This document shows positions 18,264 through 26,211 of a stretch of DNA of 64,000 nt, piece after piece. The notes beneath the pieces are model-generated. The model was not told where the DNA came from. It made no database searches and saw nothing but the letters and a program-made list of their open reading frames with translations. How positions within the stretch are numbered: position 1 is the first letter of the stretch; each line of letters starts with the position of its first letter. This DNA comes from Streptomyces phaeolivaceus (lineage in GTDB: Bacteria; Actinomycetota; Actinomycetes; Streptomycetales; Streptomycetaceae), in the NCBI RefSeq assembly GCF_009184865.1, contig NZ_CP045096.1:2294001-2358000 (forward strand). Direction: 5' to 3'. Made by a program: the position numbers and the translations under genes.

Positions 18264-20180
18264 GTGGACACGACCCTTCAGGACCCGCTTGTCGGCCAGG
18301 TGCTCGACGGCCGGTATCGAGTCGAGGCGCGGATCGCGGTCGGCGGGATGGCCACGGTCTACAGGACCGTGGACACCCGCCTCGACCGCGTGCTCGCCCT
18401 CAAGGTGATGCATCCGACGCTGGCCGCGGACCGCACGTTCGTCGAGCGCTTCATCCGCGAGGCCAAGTCGGTGGCCCGGCTGTCCCACCCGAACGTGGTG
18501 GGGGTCTACGACCAGGGCACCGACGGCTCGTACGTCTATCTCGCGATGGAGTACGTCGCCGGCTGCACCCTCCGTGACGTGCTGCGCGAGCGCGGGGCGC
18601 TGCAGCCCCGGGCAGCGCTGGACATCCTGGAGCCGGTGCTCGCCGCGCTGGGGGCCGCGCACCGCGCCGGGTTCGTGCACCGGGACATGAAGCCGGAGAA
18701 CGTGCTGATAGGGGACGACGGCCGGGTCAAGGTCGCCGACTTCGGGCTCGTCCGGGCGGTGGACACGGTCACCAGCACCACCGGCTCCGTCCTCGGCACC
18801 GTCTCCTATCTCGCCCCCGAGCAACTGGAGCACGGCACCACCGACACCCGTGTCGACGTGTACGCGTGCGGCGTGATGCTCTACGAGATGCTCACCGGCG
18901 GCAAGCCGCACGCCGGGGAGTCCCCCGCGCAGGTGCTGTACCACGCGCTGCACGACGACGTGCCGCCGCCGTCGGCCGCCGTGCCGGGGCTGTCGTACGA
19001 GCTGGACGCGCTGGTGGCGTCGGCGACCGCCCGCAGTCCGGAGCTGCGGCCCTACGACGCCGTGGCGCTGCTCGCGCAGACGCTGGACGCGCGCGCGTCG
19101 CTGAGCGCCGAGCAGCTGGACGCGGTGCCGCCGCAGGCGATAGCCGGCGGCCATGACAACGCCGACGACCGGACGAGCGTGATCCCGCGTTCGCTGTCCG
19201 TGTCGCGGTCGGTGGGGACGGATCCCGACCGGCTGAACCGCACGAGCCGGTTCGCGTCGCCCCCGCCGCCGCCCCGGCGCGACCGCGCCTCCGCAGCGCC
19301 CCGGCGCGGGATGTGGGCGGTCGTCGTCGCCGTGCTGCTGGTCCTCGGGGTGGGCGGGGGCGTCTGGTACATCAACTCGGGCCAGTTCACCCAGGTCCCG
19401 GCCGTGCTGCAGCAGAGCGAGGCGAACGCGACGAAGCGCCTTGAGGGCGCCGGGCTGGGCGTCGAGGTCGAGGAGGCGTTCAGCGACACCGTCGAGCACG
19501 GCAGGGTGATCAGCACCGATCCGGCGCCCGGGGAGCGGATCCGGGACCACGACAGCGTGACGATCACGATCTCCAAGGGCCCGCAGACCGTGAAGGTGCC
19601 CGACCTGAAGGGCTACCGACTGGACCTCGCGAAGACCAAGCTGAAGGACGCCGGGCTCGAACCGGGCGTGGTGACGCGGGAGTTCAGCGACGAGGTCGTC
19701 CGAGGGCAGGTGATCAGCACCCAGCCGGGCAGCGGCACCGAGATCTCCTCGGGGGCGGCCGTCCGGATCGTGGTCAGCCGGGGCGCCCCGGTGGAGGTGC
19801 CCGAGGTGGCGGGCGCGTCGGCCGCGGACGCCACCGCCGAGCTGGAGGAGGCGGGCCTGAAGGTGAAGATCGCCCCGAAGCGGGTCAACTCCGAGTTCGA
19901 CAAGGGGCTCGTGGCCGAGCAGTCGCCGGAGGCGGGCAAGGAGGCCGGCACGGGCGACACCGTCACCCTGACCCTCTCCAAGGGGCCCGTGATGGTCGAG
20001 GTCCCGGACGTCGTGGGCGACAGCGTCGACGACGCGACCCGGCGGTTGAAGGACGCCGGCTTCGAGGTCGAGGAGGACCGGGGGATCCTCGGACTCTTCG
20101 GCGACGAGGTCAAGAGCCAGTCGGTGGACGGCGGTGACACCGCGCCCAAGGGCTCGACCATCACCATCGAGATCCGCTGA
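18264..20180 (+). CDS. Ser/Thr protein kinase with four PASTA repeats
   Basis: 638 residues from the GTG at 18264. The kinase domain has GGMATVY, Lys47 in LALKVM, HRDMKPEN with Asp141, DFG at 159-161 and APEQ. A Pro/Arg-rich juxtamembrane linker leads to one helix (about 349-370), then four PASTA repeats (375-638), of which the last carries an acidic, longer insert. PASTA domains bind peptidoglycan fragments, so this is a PknB-type cell-wall sensor. The 5' frame extends to 18228, but the -10 box and lack of a ribosome site favour a leaderless start here. Confidence 0.95.
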   Translation: MDTTLQDPLVGQVLDGRYRVEARIAVGGMATVYRTVDTRLDRVLALKVMHPTLAADRTFVERFIREAKSVARLSHPNVVGVYDQGTDGSYVYLAMEYVAGCTLRDVLRERGALQPRAALDILEPVLAALGAAHRAGFVHRDMKPENVLIGDDGRVKVADFGLVRAVDTVTSTTGSVLGTVSYLAPEQLEHGTTDTRVDVYACGVMLYEMLTGGKPHAGESPAQVLYHALHDDVPPPSAAVPGLSYELDALVASATARSPELRPYDAVALLAQTLDARASLSAEQLDAVPPQAIAGGHDNADDRTSVIPRSLSVSRSVGTDPDRLNRTSRFASPPPPPRRDRASAAPRRGMWAVVVAVLLVLGVGGGVWYINSGQFTQVPAVLQQSEANATKRLEGAGLGVEVEEAFSDTVEHGRVISTDPAPGERIRDHDSVTITISKGPQTVKVPDLKGYRLDLAKTKLKDAGLEPGVVTREFSDEVVRGQVISTQPGSGTEISSGAAVRIVVSRGAPVEVPEVAGASAADATAELEEAGLKVKIAPKRVNSEFDKGLVAEQSPEAGKEAGTGDTVTLTLSKGPVMVEVPDVVGDSVDDATRRLKDAGFEVEEDRGILGLFGDEVKSQSVDGGDTAPKGSTITIEIR

Positions 20181-20262
20181 CGGGATCGGCCCGGCCGTCG
20201 CCTCGAACCGGCGGCCGGGCACCGTCGGCCCCACGACACCCGCCGCATGACACCCTGGTGCG

Positions 20263-21192
20263 GTGAGCACTCCGCAGTCCCCCGCCCCCACCCCTTCCGG
20301 CCCGTCCCGCAACCCCGTCGGCGGGCATGTCCCCGTCGCCGGGGGGCTGAACTCCGTAGGGCTGACGTACGCCCGTGAACTCGGGGCCGAGACGGTTCAG
20401 GTCTTCGTCGCCAATCCGCGCGGCTGGGCCACTCCGGTCGGCAATCCCCGGCAGGACGAGGAGTTCCGGGCGGCGTGCGCCGAGGAGTCGATCCCCGCGT
20501 ATGTGCACGCGCCGTACCTGATCAACTTCGGGTCGCACACCGAGGCGACGGCGGAGCGGTCCGTGGAGTCGATGCGGCACTCGCTGCGCCGGGGGCGGGA
20601 GATCGGCGCGCTCGGGGTGGTCGTGCACACGGGGAGCGCGACCGGCGGGCGGGACCGGTCGGTGGCGCTGAAGCAGGTACGGGAGCATCTGCTGCCGCTG
20701 CTGGACGAGTTGACCCATGACGACGACCCGTTCCTGCTGCTGGAGTCGACAGCGGGCCAGGGTTCCTCGCTGTGCTCACGCACCTGGGACTTCGGGCCGT
20801 ACTTCGAGGCGCTGGAGGCCCATCCCAAGCTGGGCGTCTGTCTGGACACCTGCCACATCTTCGCGGCCGGGCACGATCTGACGGGCCCGGACGGTATGCA
20901 CCGGACCCTCGACCTGCTGGTGGACACCGTCGGCGAGGGCCGGCTGAAGCTGATCCACGCCAACGACTCCAAGGACGTCGTCGGCGCCCACAAGGACCGC
21001 CACGAGAACATCGGCTCCGGTCACATCGGCGAGGCCCCGTTCCGCGCCCTGATGACCCACCCCGCGACGGAGGGCGTCCCGCTGATCATCGAAACCCCGG
21101 GCGGCAAGGAGGGCCACGCGGCGGACGTGGAGCGGCTGAAGGGGCTACGGGCAGTCAGGGGCCGTACAGGAAACGGCAGTCCACCGGTGTGA
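20263..21192 (+). CDS. nfo: Deoxyribonuclease IV (endonuclease IV family)
   Basis: 309 residues from a GTG. The AP-endonuclease-2 barrel is seen in NPVGGHVPVAGGL, VFVANPRGW, YVHAPYLINFGS, GVVVHTGSATGG, LLLESTAGQG, LGVCLDTCHIFAAGHDL, LIHANDSKDVVGAHKDRH and PLIIETPGG; the His/Glu/Asp residues in these blocks are the three-zinc ligands. It cuts abasic sites in base-excision repair. It follows the PASTA kinase after 82 bp with its own start. Confidence 0.93.
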   Translation: MSTPQSPAPTPSGPSRNPVGGHVPVAGGLNSVGLTYARELGAETVQVFVANPRGWATPVGNPRQDEEFRAACAEESIPAYVHAPYLINFGSHTEATAERSVESMRHSLRRGREIGALGVVVHTGSATGGRDRSVALKQVREHLLPLLDELTHDDDPFLLLESTAGQGSSLCSRTWDFGPYFEALEAHPKLGVCLDTCHIFAAGHDLTGPDGMHRTLDLLVDTVGEGRLKLIHANDSKDVVGAHKDRHENIGSGHIGEAPFRALMTHPATEGVPLIIETPGGKEGHAADVERLKGLRAVRGRTGNGSPPV

Positions 21193-21759
21193 CGCTTGTC
21201 TCCTGAACGTGCAGTGGCCAAGGATTCCACTGCCGTCACCACCCCGGGGGGCGCACAACCGGGAGTGTCCAGCGCGAGCGGGTCACACTCACCCCATAAA
21301 TAGGGAAAGCGGCAGACCACCCCTTTTGACAGGGACATCACCGCACTGCGTGACCGGGCGGACGCGATGGGCTACCCCGCGACACCCACGGTCCGGGCGG
21401 TGCCGGGGCGGCCCCTGGGGTACCACCCCCCGGAGCCACGGCCCGACAGCTGCTGTTGGACCGGCCAGGCTCAACGTCAGCACGGTCAATGTAACCGGCT
21501 CCGCCTCAAGGTCATTCCCTAAAAGTGAGGAGTTACCGAAGAGTAAGCGTAGAACCCCTTCCGTTTGGGGATTTTCAGGCGCCCCGTTGCCCCGGTCGAC
21601 AATCCTGCCGTTTTGTCGACATACGAGATCTCGGGCAGTCCGACAGGTGAGATATCGTCTTTGGCTACCGGAAGACCGCGAATTTTCTTCGGACCACCAA
21701 TCCGGATCGCGTCTTCCCTCACCTGGACCGGCCACGCATCGTAAATGGAGTAGCAACGA
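21193..21759. other. 567-bp non-coding region with lower GC content
   Basis: No reading frame here looks coding. The second half (about 21500-21759) is clearly richer in A/T than its surroundings, with runs such as CCTAAAAGTGAGGAG and CCGTTTTGTCGACATAC. It lies upstream of the small-membrane-protein/Crp-like pair and probably carries their promoter and long leader, but I cannot place a start site. Confidence 0.6.
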
Positions 21760-22008
21760 ATGTCAGCGTTCCTGATCGCCGCCGTCGTGATCTTTCTGAT
21801 CATGTCGGCGACGGTCGCCTTCACAGTCAAAGTCCTGTCGTCGACACCGGCGCGCATCGGGGTGGTGATCACCGCGTTCGCCGGCCTGGTGATCGCCTTC
21901 CCACCGATCCTTCGCGCCCTCGACACGCAGGCTCCGGCCACCTCCCCGCCGGCCGTCGAGCAGCCAAGCCCGCAGTCCGGCGCCACGGGAGAGGCAGGCG
22001 CGCAATGA
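21760..22008 (+). CDS. Small two-helix membrane protein
   Basis: 82 residues with two predicted helices (about 3-25 and 31-51) and a Pro/Ala/Gln-rich tail. GGAG lies 9 nt before the ATG. The stop overlaps the following Crp-like gene (ATGA), so the two are translated together. I recognise no family. The coupling suggests a membrane partner for the regulator, which is inference. Confidence 0.75.
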   Translation: MSAFLIAAVVIFLIMSATVAFTVKVLSSTPARIGVVITAFAGLVIAFPPILRALDTQAPATSPPAVEQPSPQSGATGEAGAQ

Positions 22009-22826
22009 CCTTCTGGAAGAAGGACGAGCCCATTCAGATCGGATCGTCCTTCTACAACGTGGACATCACGACCGGCCGGATCGACCGGGAGGAGACGCCC
22101 AGCCGCCTGGGCACCGTCTTCGAGCGCAACCCCTTCCTGCGCAAGCTCCCCAAGGAGACCCGTCTCAACTTCCTTGAGGAGACGAGCGGTTCGGCCGGCT
22201 CGCGGACCTACTCGCGAGGGCACGAGCTGCGGGGGCCGAACATAGGCACCTCGGTGCACATCGTGCTGACCGGCTGCGTGCTGGAGCGGACCCAGATGGG
22301 CCAGTCGTCCACGGTGCGCTTCCTCGGGGCAGGGGCCATGGTCGGATCCGTCGAGGTCTTCGACGACCATGTGCCCCCGCCGATGGCGAAGTGCATCACC
22401 AAGACGTGGACACTCGCTGTCCCGTTGGACAGGATGCGGGCCCTGGCCGAAACCAACTCCGGCCTGATGAAGGCGATCGGCAGCTCCGTCGTGGACCGCA
22501 TGGAGGCAGCCGAGCGCATCTACAACCGGCACGGCCTGAAACCCGAACAACGGCTGTGTGGGCTGCTGGGACACCTGCTCATGCACTGCGCGGTGCCGGG
22601 CAAGGAGTACGACTTCATGGTCGAGGGGCCGACACAGACCGACCTCGCGGACGCGCTCTGCCTCAGCATCGGCTCGGTCGAGGCCGCGCTGACCCAGCTG
22701 CGCAGGAGCAAAACCGTGGTGACGGGATATCGCTCCTACGAATTCCCCTCCGTGCGTCGACTGCTTGAGACGAGCGAGCTCCAGTTCCCGCAGGGAAGCC
22801 TCGCCCGCACTCTCGCGTCCATTTAG
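22005..22826 (+). CDS. Crp/Fnr-family regulator with an atypical nucleotide pocket
   Basis: 273 residues. An extra 40-residue N-terminus precedes a cupin-like cNMP-binding fold (about 43-150), a long linking helix (ALAETNSGLMKAIGSSVVDR) and a winged helix-turn-helix (210-234, TQTDLADALCLSIGSVEAAL). The phosphate-binding cassette expected as G-E-x-A/S then R-S/T-A reads GAMVGSVEVFDD and lacks the Arg, so classical cAMP binding is doubtful. Translationally coupled to the 82-residue membrane protein and closed by a very strong terminator. Target genes are unknown. Confidence 0.85.
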   Translation: MTFWKKDEPIQIGSSFYNVDITTGRIDREETPSRLGTVFERNPFLRKLPKETRLNFLEETSGSAGSRTYSRGHELRGPNIGTSVHIVLTGCVLERTQMGQSSTVRFLGAGAMVGSVEVFDDHVPPPMAKCITKTWTLAVPLDRMRALAETNSGLMKAIGSSVVDRMEAAERIYNRHGLKPEQRLCGLLGHLLMHCAVPGKEYDFMVEGPTQTDLADALCLSIGSVEAALTQLRRSKTVVTGYRSYEFPSVRRLLETSELQFPQGSLARTLASI

Positions 22827-22851
22827 TCAACCGGAATCCTCGGAACCGGAT

Positions 22852-22891
22852 AGCGCCTGCCGTGAACACCATTCACGGCAGGCGCTCTTTT
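22852..22891 (+). terminator. Intrinsic terminator, 15-bp perfect stem plus T-run
   Basis: Arms 22852-22866 and 22872-22886 pair without mismatch around a 5-nt loop and are followed by CTTTT. It starts 26 nt after the Crp-like stop and is the most classical rho-independent terminator in the window. Confidence 0.93.
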
Positions 22892-23030
22892 CCCGGAACG
22901 AACAATTCCCGTCCGGCCAACCTCACCGTTCTCGCACATTGAATTGATTCACACGCACCCCAATAGGACGCTTGCCCGAAAGAGCACCGACCGTCGTCGA
23001 CTCGGCCATGCGCTCCTGCCGACATCGGGA

Positions 23031-23678
23031 TCAGAGCTCGGGCCCCTCCCCCGGTTCCTCCTGGTACGAGTAGCGCTGTTCCTGCCAGGGGTCGCCGATG
23101 TTGTGGTAGCCGCGTTCCTCCCAGAAGCCGCGGCGGTCGGCGGTCATGTACTCGATGCCTCGGACCCACTTGGGGCCCTTCCAGGCGTACAGGTGAGGGA
23201 CGACGAGGCGGAGCGGGAAGCCGTGTTCGGCGGTGAGGAGTTCGCCGTCCTTGTGGGTGGCGAAGATCGTGCGGTCGTCGGCGAAGTCGGCGAGCCGGAG
23301 GTTGGAGCTGAAGCCGTACTCCGCCCACACCATCACATGGGTGACCTCGGGGGCGGGCGGCGCGGTCGCCAGGATCGTCCGGGCCGGGATACCGCCCCAT
23401 TCCGCGCCGACCATGCTGAACTTCGTCACGCAGTGCAGATCGGCCACGACCGAGTCGTACGGCAGGGCGGTGAACTCCTCGTGGGCCCAGGAGTACTTCT
23501 CGCCGTCGGCGGTGGCGCCGAAGACCCGGAAGTCCCAGCGCTCCGGACGGAACTTGGGGACGGGCCCGTAGTGGGTGACCGGCCAGCCGCGCTGGAGCCG
23601 CTGTCCCGGTGGAAGCTGCGACGATGCCGCGTTCTCAGATGCGCGATCTCCTGATTCGCGTTCCACCGGCTGACCCAT
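23031..23678 (-). CDS. Molybdopterin-dependent oxidoreductase (sulfite oxidase family)
   Basis: 215 residues from the ATG at 23678, preceded by GGATGGAG; the frame stays open to 23738. The oxidoreductase-molybdopterin domain is seen in WDFRVFGAT, YDSVVADLHCVTKFS with Cys83 as the expected molybdenum ligand, EYGFSSNL, LLTAEHGFPLRLVVP and YAWKGPKWVRGIEY. No signal peptide or haem domain, so it is a cytoplasmic, stand-alone protein. The substrate is unknown. Divergent from bfr. Confidence 0.92.
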   Translation of the reverse strand: MGQPVERESGDRASENAASSQLPPGQRLQRGWPVTHYGPVPKFRPERWDFRVFGATADGEKYSWAHEEFTALPYDSVVADLHCVTKFSMVGAEWGGIPARTILATAPPAPEVTHVMVWAEYGFSSNLRLADFADDRTIFATHKDGELLTAEHGFPLRLVVPHLYAWKGPKWVRGIEYMTADRRGFWEERGYHNIGDPWQEQRYSYQEEPGEGPEL

Positions 23679-23743
23679 GACTCCATCCTGACAGACCCCG
23701 AGTGGTGCACATGACCAGGGTCCACCCGACCCGGACATTTCAA

Positions 23744-23781
23744 ACTAAGGCTGCACTTACTTACTAAGCTTGCACTTACTG
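23744..23781. promoter_or_regulatory. Tandem 19-bp direct repeat in the bfr upstream region
   Basis: Units 23744-23762 (ACTAAGGCTGCACTTACTT) and 23763-23781 (ACTAAGCTTGCACTTACTG) agree at 16 of 19 positions and are exactly adjacent. They lie 72 bp before bfr, in the divergent region with the molybdopterin gene. Probably binding sites for a regulator; they do not match the iron-box consensus. Confidence 0.65.
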
Positions 23782-23852
23782 GACGATCTTCGACAGCGGT
23801 GCAATCATCGCGGCGCAACCTCCCAGTCCCCCGCTTGGAAGGAGCCTCTGCG

Positions 23853-24332
23853 ATGCAGGGCGACCCCGAGGTCATCGAATTCCTCAACGAGCAGCTGACG
23901 GCCGAGCTGACCGCGATCAACCAGTACTTCCTGCACGCGAAGATGCAGGAGAACTTCGGCTGGACGAAGCTCGCGAAGTACACGCGGCACGAGTCGTTCG
24001 ACGAGATGAAGCACGCGGAGATCCTCACCGACCGGATCCTGTTCCTGGACGGGCTGCCGAACTACCAGCGGCTGTTCCACGTCCGGGTGGGCCAGACGGT
24101 CAAGGAGATGTTCGAGGCCGACCGGCAGGTCGAGGTCGAGGCGATCGACCGTCTCAAGCGCGGTATCGAGGTGATGCGCAACAAGGGCGACATCACCTCG
24201 GCGAACATCTTCGAGTCGATCCTCAAGGACGAGGAACACCACATCGACTACCTCGACACCCAGCTGGAACTGCTGGAGAAGCTCGGCGAGGCGCTCTACA
24301 TCGCGCAGCTGATCGAACAGCCCGAGAGCTGA
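23853..24332 (+). CDS. bfr: Bacterioferritin
   Basis: 159 residues from the ATG at 23853 (AAGGAG 9 nt upstream). The ferroxidase residues sit at the standard numbers: Glu18, Glu51, His54, Glu94, Glu127 and His130, with haem ligand Met52 in DEMKHAE. It stores iron as a 24-mer with intersubunit haem. A bacterioferritin-associated ferredoxin lies downstream on the opposite strand, ending 22 bp away. Confidence 0.97.
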   Translation: MQGDPEVIEFLNEQLTAELTAINQYFLHAKMQENFGWTKLAKYTRHESFDEMKHAEILTDRILFLDGLPNYQRLFHVRVGQTVKEMFEADRQVEVEAIDRLKRGIEVMRNKGDITSANIFESILKDEEHHIDYLDTQLELLEKLGEALYIAQLIEQPES

Positions 24333-24354
24333 GCCCGTACACGGGCCCCGGGGG

Positions 24355-24597
24355 CTAGGCGGCTTCGTCGAGTTCGCCGAGTTCGTCGAAGTCGGAGAAA
24401 ACGGGCCGACCCTGATCGGCCGGCTCACGGCGCGGGCACGCTCCCCTGCCGAGGATCGCCTGGATCCGGCGTACGCACGATCCGCAGTCGGTGCCCGCCT
24501 TGCAGGCCGACGCGATCTGACGCGGGGTGCGGGCGCCGTCCGCCGCGTGCTTCTTGACCTGCTGCTCGGTGACACCGAAGCAACTGCAGACGTACAC
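24355..24597 (-). CDS. bfd: Bacterioferritin-associated ferredoxin ([2Fe-2S])
   Basis: 80 residues starting at the GTG at 24597 (MYVCSCFGV), because GGAGGTGA lies 5 nt upstream; a GTG three codons earlier is part of that ribosome site. BFD-type [2Fe-2S] ligands are Cys4, Cys6, Cys38 and Cys41, with an extra Cys32; the tail after residue 50 is longer and acidic. It reduces bacterioferritin to release iron. An iron-box-like palindrome is 51 bp upstream. Confidence 0.93.
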   Translation of the reverse strand: MYVCSCFGVTEQQVKKHAADGARTPRQIASACKAGTDCGSCVRRIQAILGRGACPRREPADQGRPVFSDFDELGELDEAA

Positions 24598-24647
24598 GCG
24601 GTTCACCTCCAGCCGGGATCGATAGGTGGCGCCATCCCGATGATCGG

Positions 24648-24666
24648 TGAGGCTAACCTAACCTTA
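24648..24666 (-). promoter_or_regulatory. Iron box (DmdR/IdeR-type) upstream of bfd
   Basis: On the minus strand the site reads TAAGGTTAGGTTAGCCTCA, matching the IdeR/DtxR consensus TTAGGTTAGGCTAACCTAA at 15 of 19 positions. It lies 51 bp before the bfd start, where it would give iron-dependent repression of iron release. Confidence 0.8.
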
Positions 24667-24694
24667 CCCGGCACGCCGGAGCCGCAAAAGTGGA

Positions 24695-24728
24695 GTGGGG
24701 CGCGGATCGTATGTGATCCGCGCCCCAC
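24695..24728 (-). terminator. Perfect 14-bp hairpin after the DAHP synthase gene
   Basis: Arms 24695-24708 and 24715-24728 with a 6-nt loop. It lies 42 nt past the aroH stop on the minus strand and is followed there by ACTTTTG. It also separates aroH from the bfd promoter. Confidence 0.85.
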
Positions 24729-24769
24729 GTCATGCCCGGGTAACGGGCACATCCACTCTTGATCTGCTA

Positions 24770-26119
24770 CTAGTCCCGGTACAGCTCCGCGACGAGGAAC
24801 GCCAGGTCCAGGGACTGGCTGCGGTTGAGCCGGGGGTCGCAGGCCGTCTCGTAGCGCTGGTGCAGGTCGTCGACGAAGATCTCGTCGCCGCCGCCCACGC
24901 ACTCGGTGACATCGTCACCGGTCAGCTCCACGTGGATGCCGCCCGGGTGGGTGCCGAGGCCCTTGTGGACCTCGAAGAAGCCCTTGACCTCGTCGAGCAC
25001 GTCGTCGAAGCGGCGGGTCTTGTGGCCGGAGGCGGCCTCGAAGGTGTTGCCGTGCATCGGGTCGGTCACCCAGGCCACGGTCGCGCCGGAGGCGGTGACC
25101 TTCTCGACCAGCTCGGGCAGCTTGTCGCGGACCTTGTCCGCGCCCATGCGCACGATGAAGGTGAGCCGGCCCGGCTCGCGGTGCGGGTCGAGACGCTCGA
25201 TGTACTGCAGCGCGTCCTCGGCCGTGGTCGTCGGGCCGAGCTTGATCCCGATCGGGTTGCGGATCCGCGAGGCGAACTCGATGTGCGCGTGGTCCAGCTG
25301 CCGGGTGCGCTCACCGATCCACACCATGTGCGCGGACACGTCGTACAGATGGCCCGTGCGCGAGTCCACGCGGGTCAGCGCCGACTCGTAGTCGAGCAGC
25401 AGCGCCTCGTGCGAGGAGAAGAACTCGACGGTGCGGAACTCCTCCGGGTCGGCCCCGCAGGCGTGCATGAAGTTCAGCGCCTGGTCGATCTCGCGGGCGA
25501 GCTGCTCGTAGCGCTGGCCGGACGGGGACGACTTCACGAAGTCCTGGTTCCAGGCGTGCACCTGGCGCAGGTCGGCGTACCCGCCGGTGGTGAAGGCGCG
25601 GACCAGGTTGAGCGTGGACGCGGACGCGTTGTACATCCGCTTCAGGCGCTCGGGGTCCGGGATGCGGGCGGCCTCGTTGAAGTCGAAGCCGTTGACCGAG
25701 TCGCCGCGGTACGTCGGCAGGGTCACGCCGTCGCGGGTCTCGGTGCCCTTGGAGCGGGGCTTGGAGTACTGCCCGGCGATCCGGCCGACCTTCACGACCG
25801 GCACGGAGGCCGCGTACGTGAGGACCGCGCCCATCTGGAGCAGCGTCTTCAGCTTGTTGCGGATGTGGTCGGCCGACACGGCGTCGAAGGCCTCGGCGCA
25901 GTCGCCGCCCTGGAGGAGGAACGCCTCTCCCTTGGCGACGGACGCCATCCGGGCGCGCAGCTGGTCGCACTCGCCCGCGAAGACGAGCGGCGGATACGAC
26001 TCTAGCTCCGCAACGACTGCGCGCAGAGCCTCGGTGTCGGGGTACTCGGGCTGCTGCGCCGCGGGCAGGTCTCGCCAGGTGTTGCCAGCGCTCGCGCTGG
26101 ACTTAGCGTTCACGGTCAC
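24770..26119 (-). CDS. aroH: Class II 3-deoxy-7-phosphoheptulonate synthase
   Basis: About 449 residues. The start could be the GTG at 26119 (MTVNAK) or at 26113; GGAGG is 2 and 8 nt away respectively, so 26113 has the better spacing, while MTVNAK is the form usually annotated. Class II DAHP synthase blocks are clear: WRDLPAAQQPEYPD, FAGECDQLR, FLLQGGDCAEAF, RIAGQYSKPRS, YESALTR, WIGERTRQLD, NPIGIKLGP, DPMHGNT, GGIHVELTGDDVTECVGG. It catalyses the first step of aromatic amino-acid synthesis and lies next to the trpE fusion gene. Confidence 0.96.
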   Translation of the reverse strand: MTVNAKSSASAGNTWRDLPAAQQPEYPDTEALRAVVAELESYPPLVFAGECDQLRARMASVAKGEAFLLQGGDCAEAFDAVSADHIRNKLKTLLQMGAVLTYAASVPVVKVGRIAGQYSKPRSKGTETRDGVTLPTYRGDSVNGFDFNEAARIPDPERLKRMYNASASTLNLVRAFTTGGYADLRQVHAWNQDFVKSSPSGQRYEQLAREIDQALNFMHACGADPEEFRTVEFFSSHEALLLDYESALTRVDSRTGHLYDVSAHMVWIGERTRQLDHAHIEFASRIRNPIGIKLGPTTTAEDALQYIERLDPHREPGRLTFIVRMGADKVRDKLPELVEKVTASGATVAWVTDPMHGNTFEAASGHKTRRFDDVLDEVKGFFEVHKGLGTHPGGIHVELTGDDVTECVGGGDEIFVDDLHQRYETACDPRLNRSQSLDLAFLVAELYRD

Positions 26120-26211
26120 GACCTCCACATTACGGGGTCGTGTCGGGCGTCCATCCCACTGCTCATCAAGTGAGACGAACCCCGCTCGACTGGAGCGGGA
26201 TCCGTCGGGCG

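Noticed and set aside
18126..20312. Long minus-strand open frame (about 728 codons)
   Set aside because: Exact shadow of the PASTA kinase gene; composition is His/Arg/Gly-rich without domains.
21289..21756. Minus-strand frame of 155 codons in the gap before the Crp-like pair
   Set aside because: No ribosome site, no domain, no Streptomyces-like codon bias, and the region is AT-richer than real genes here.
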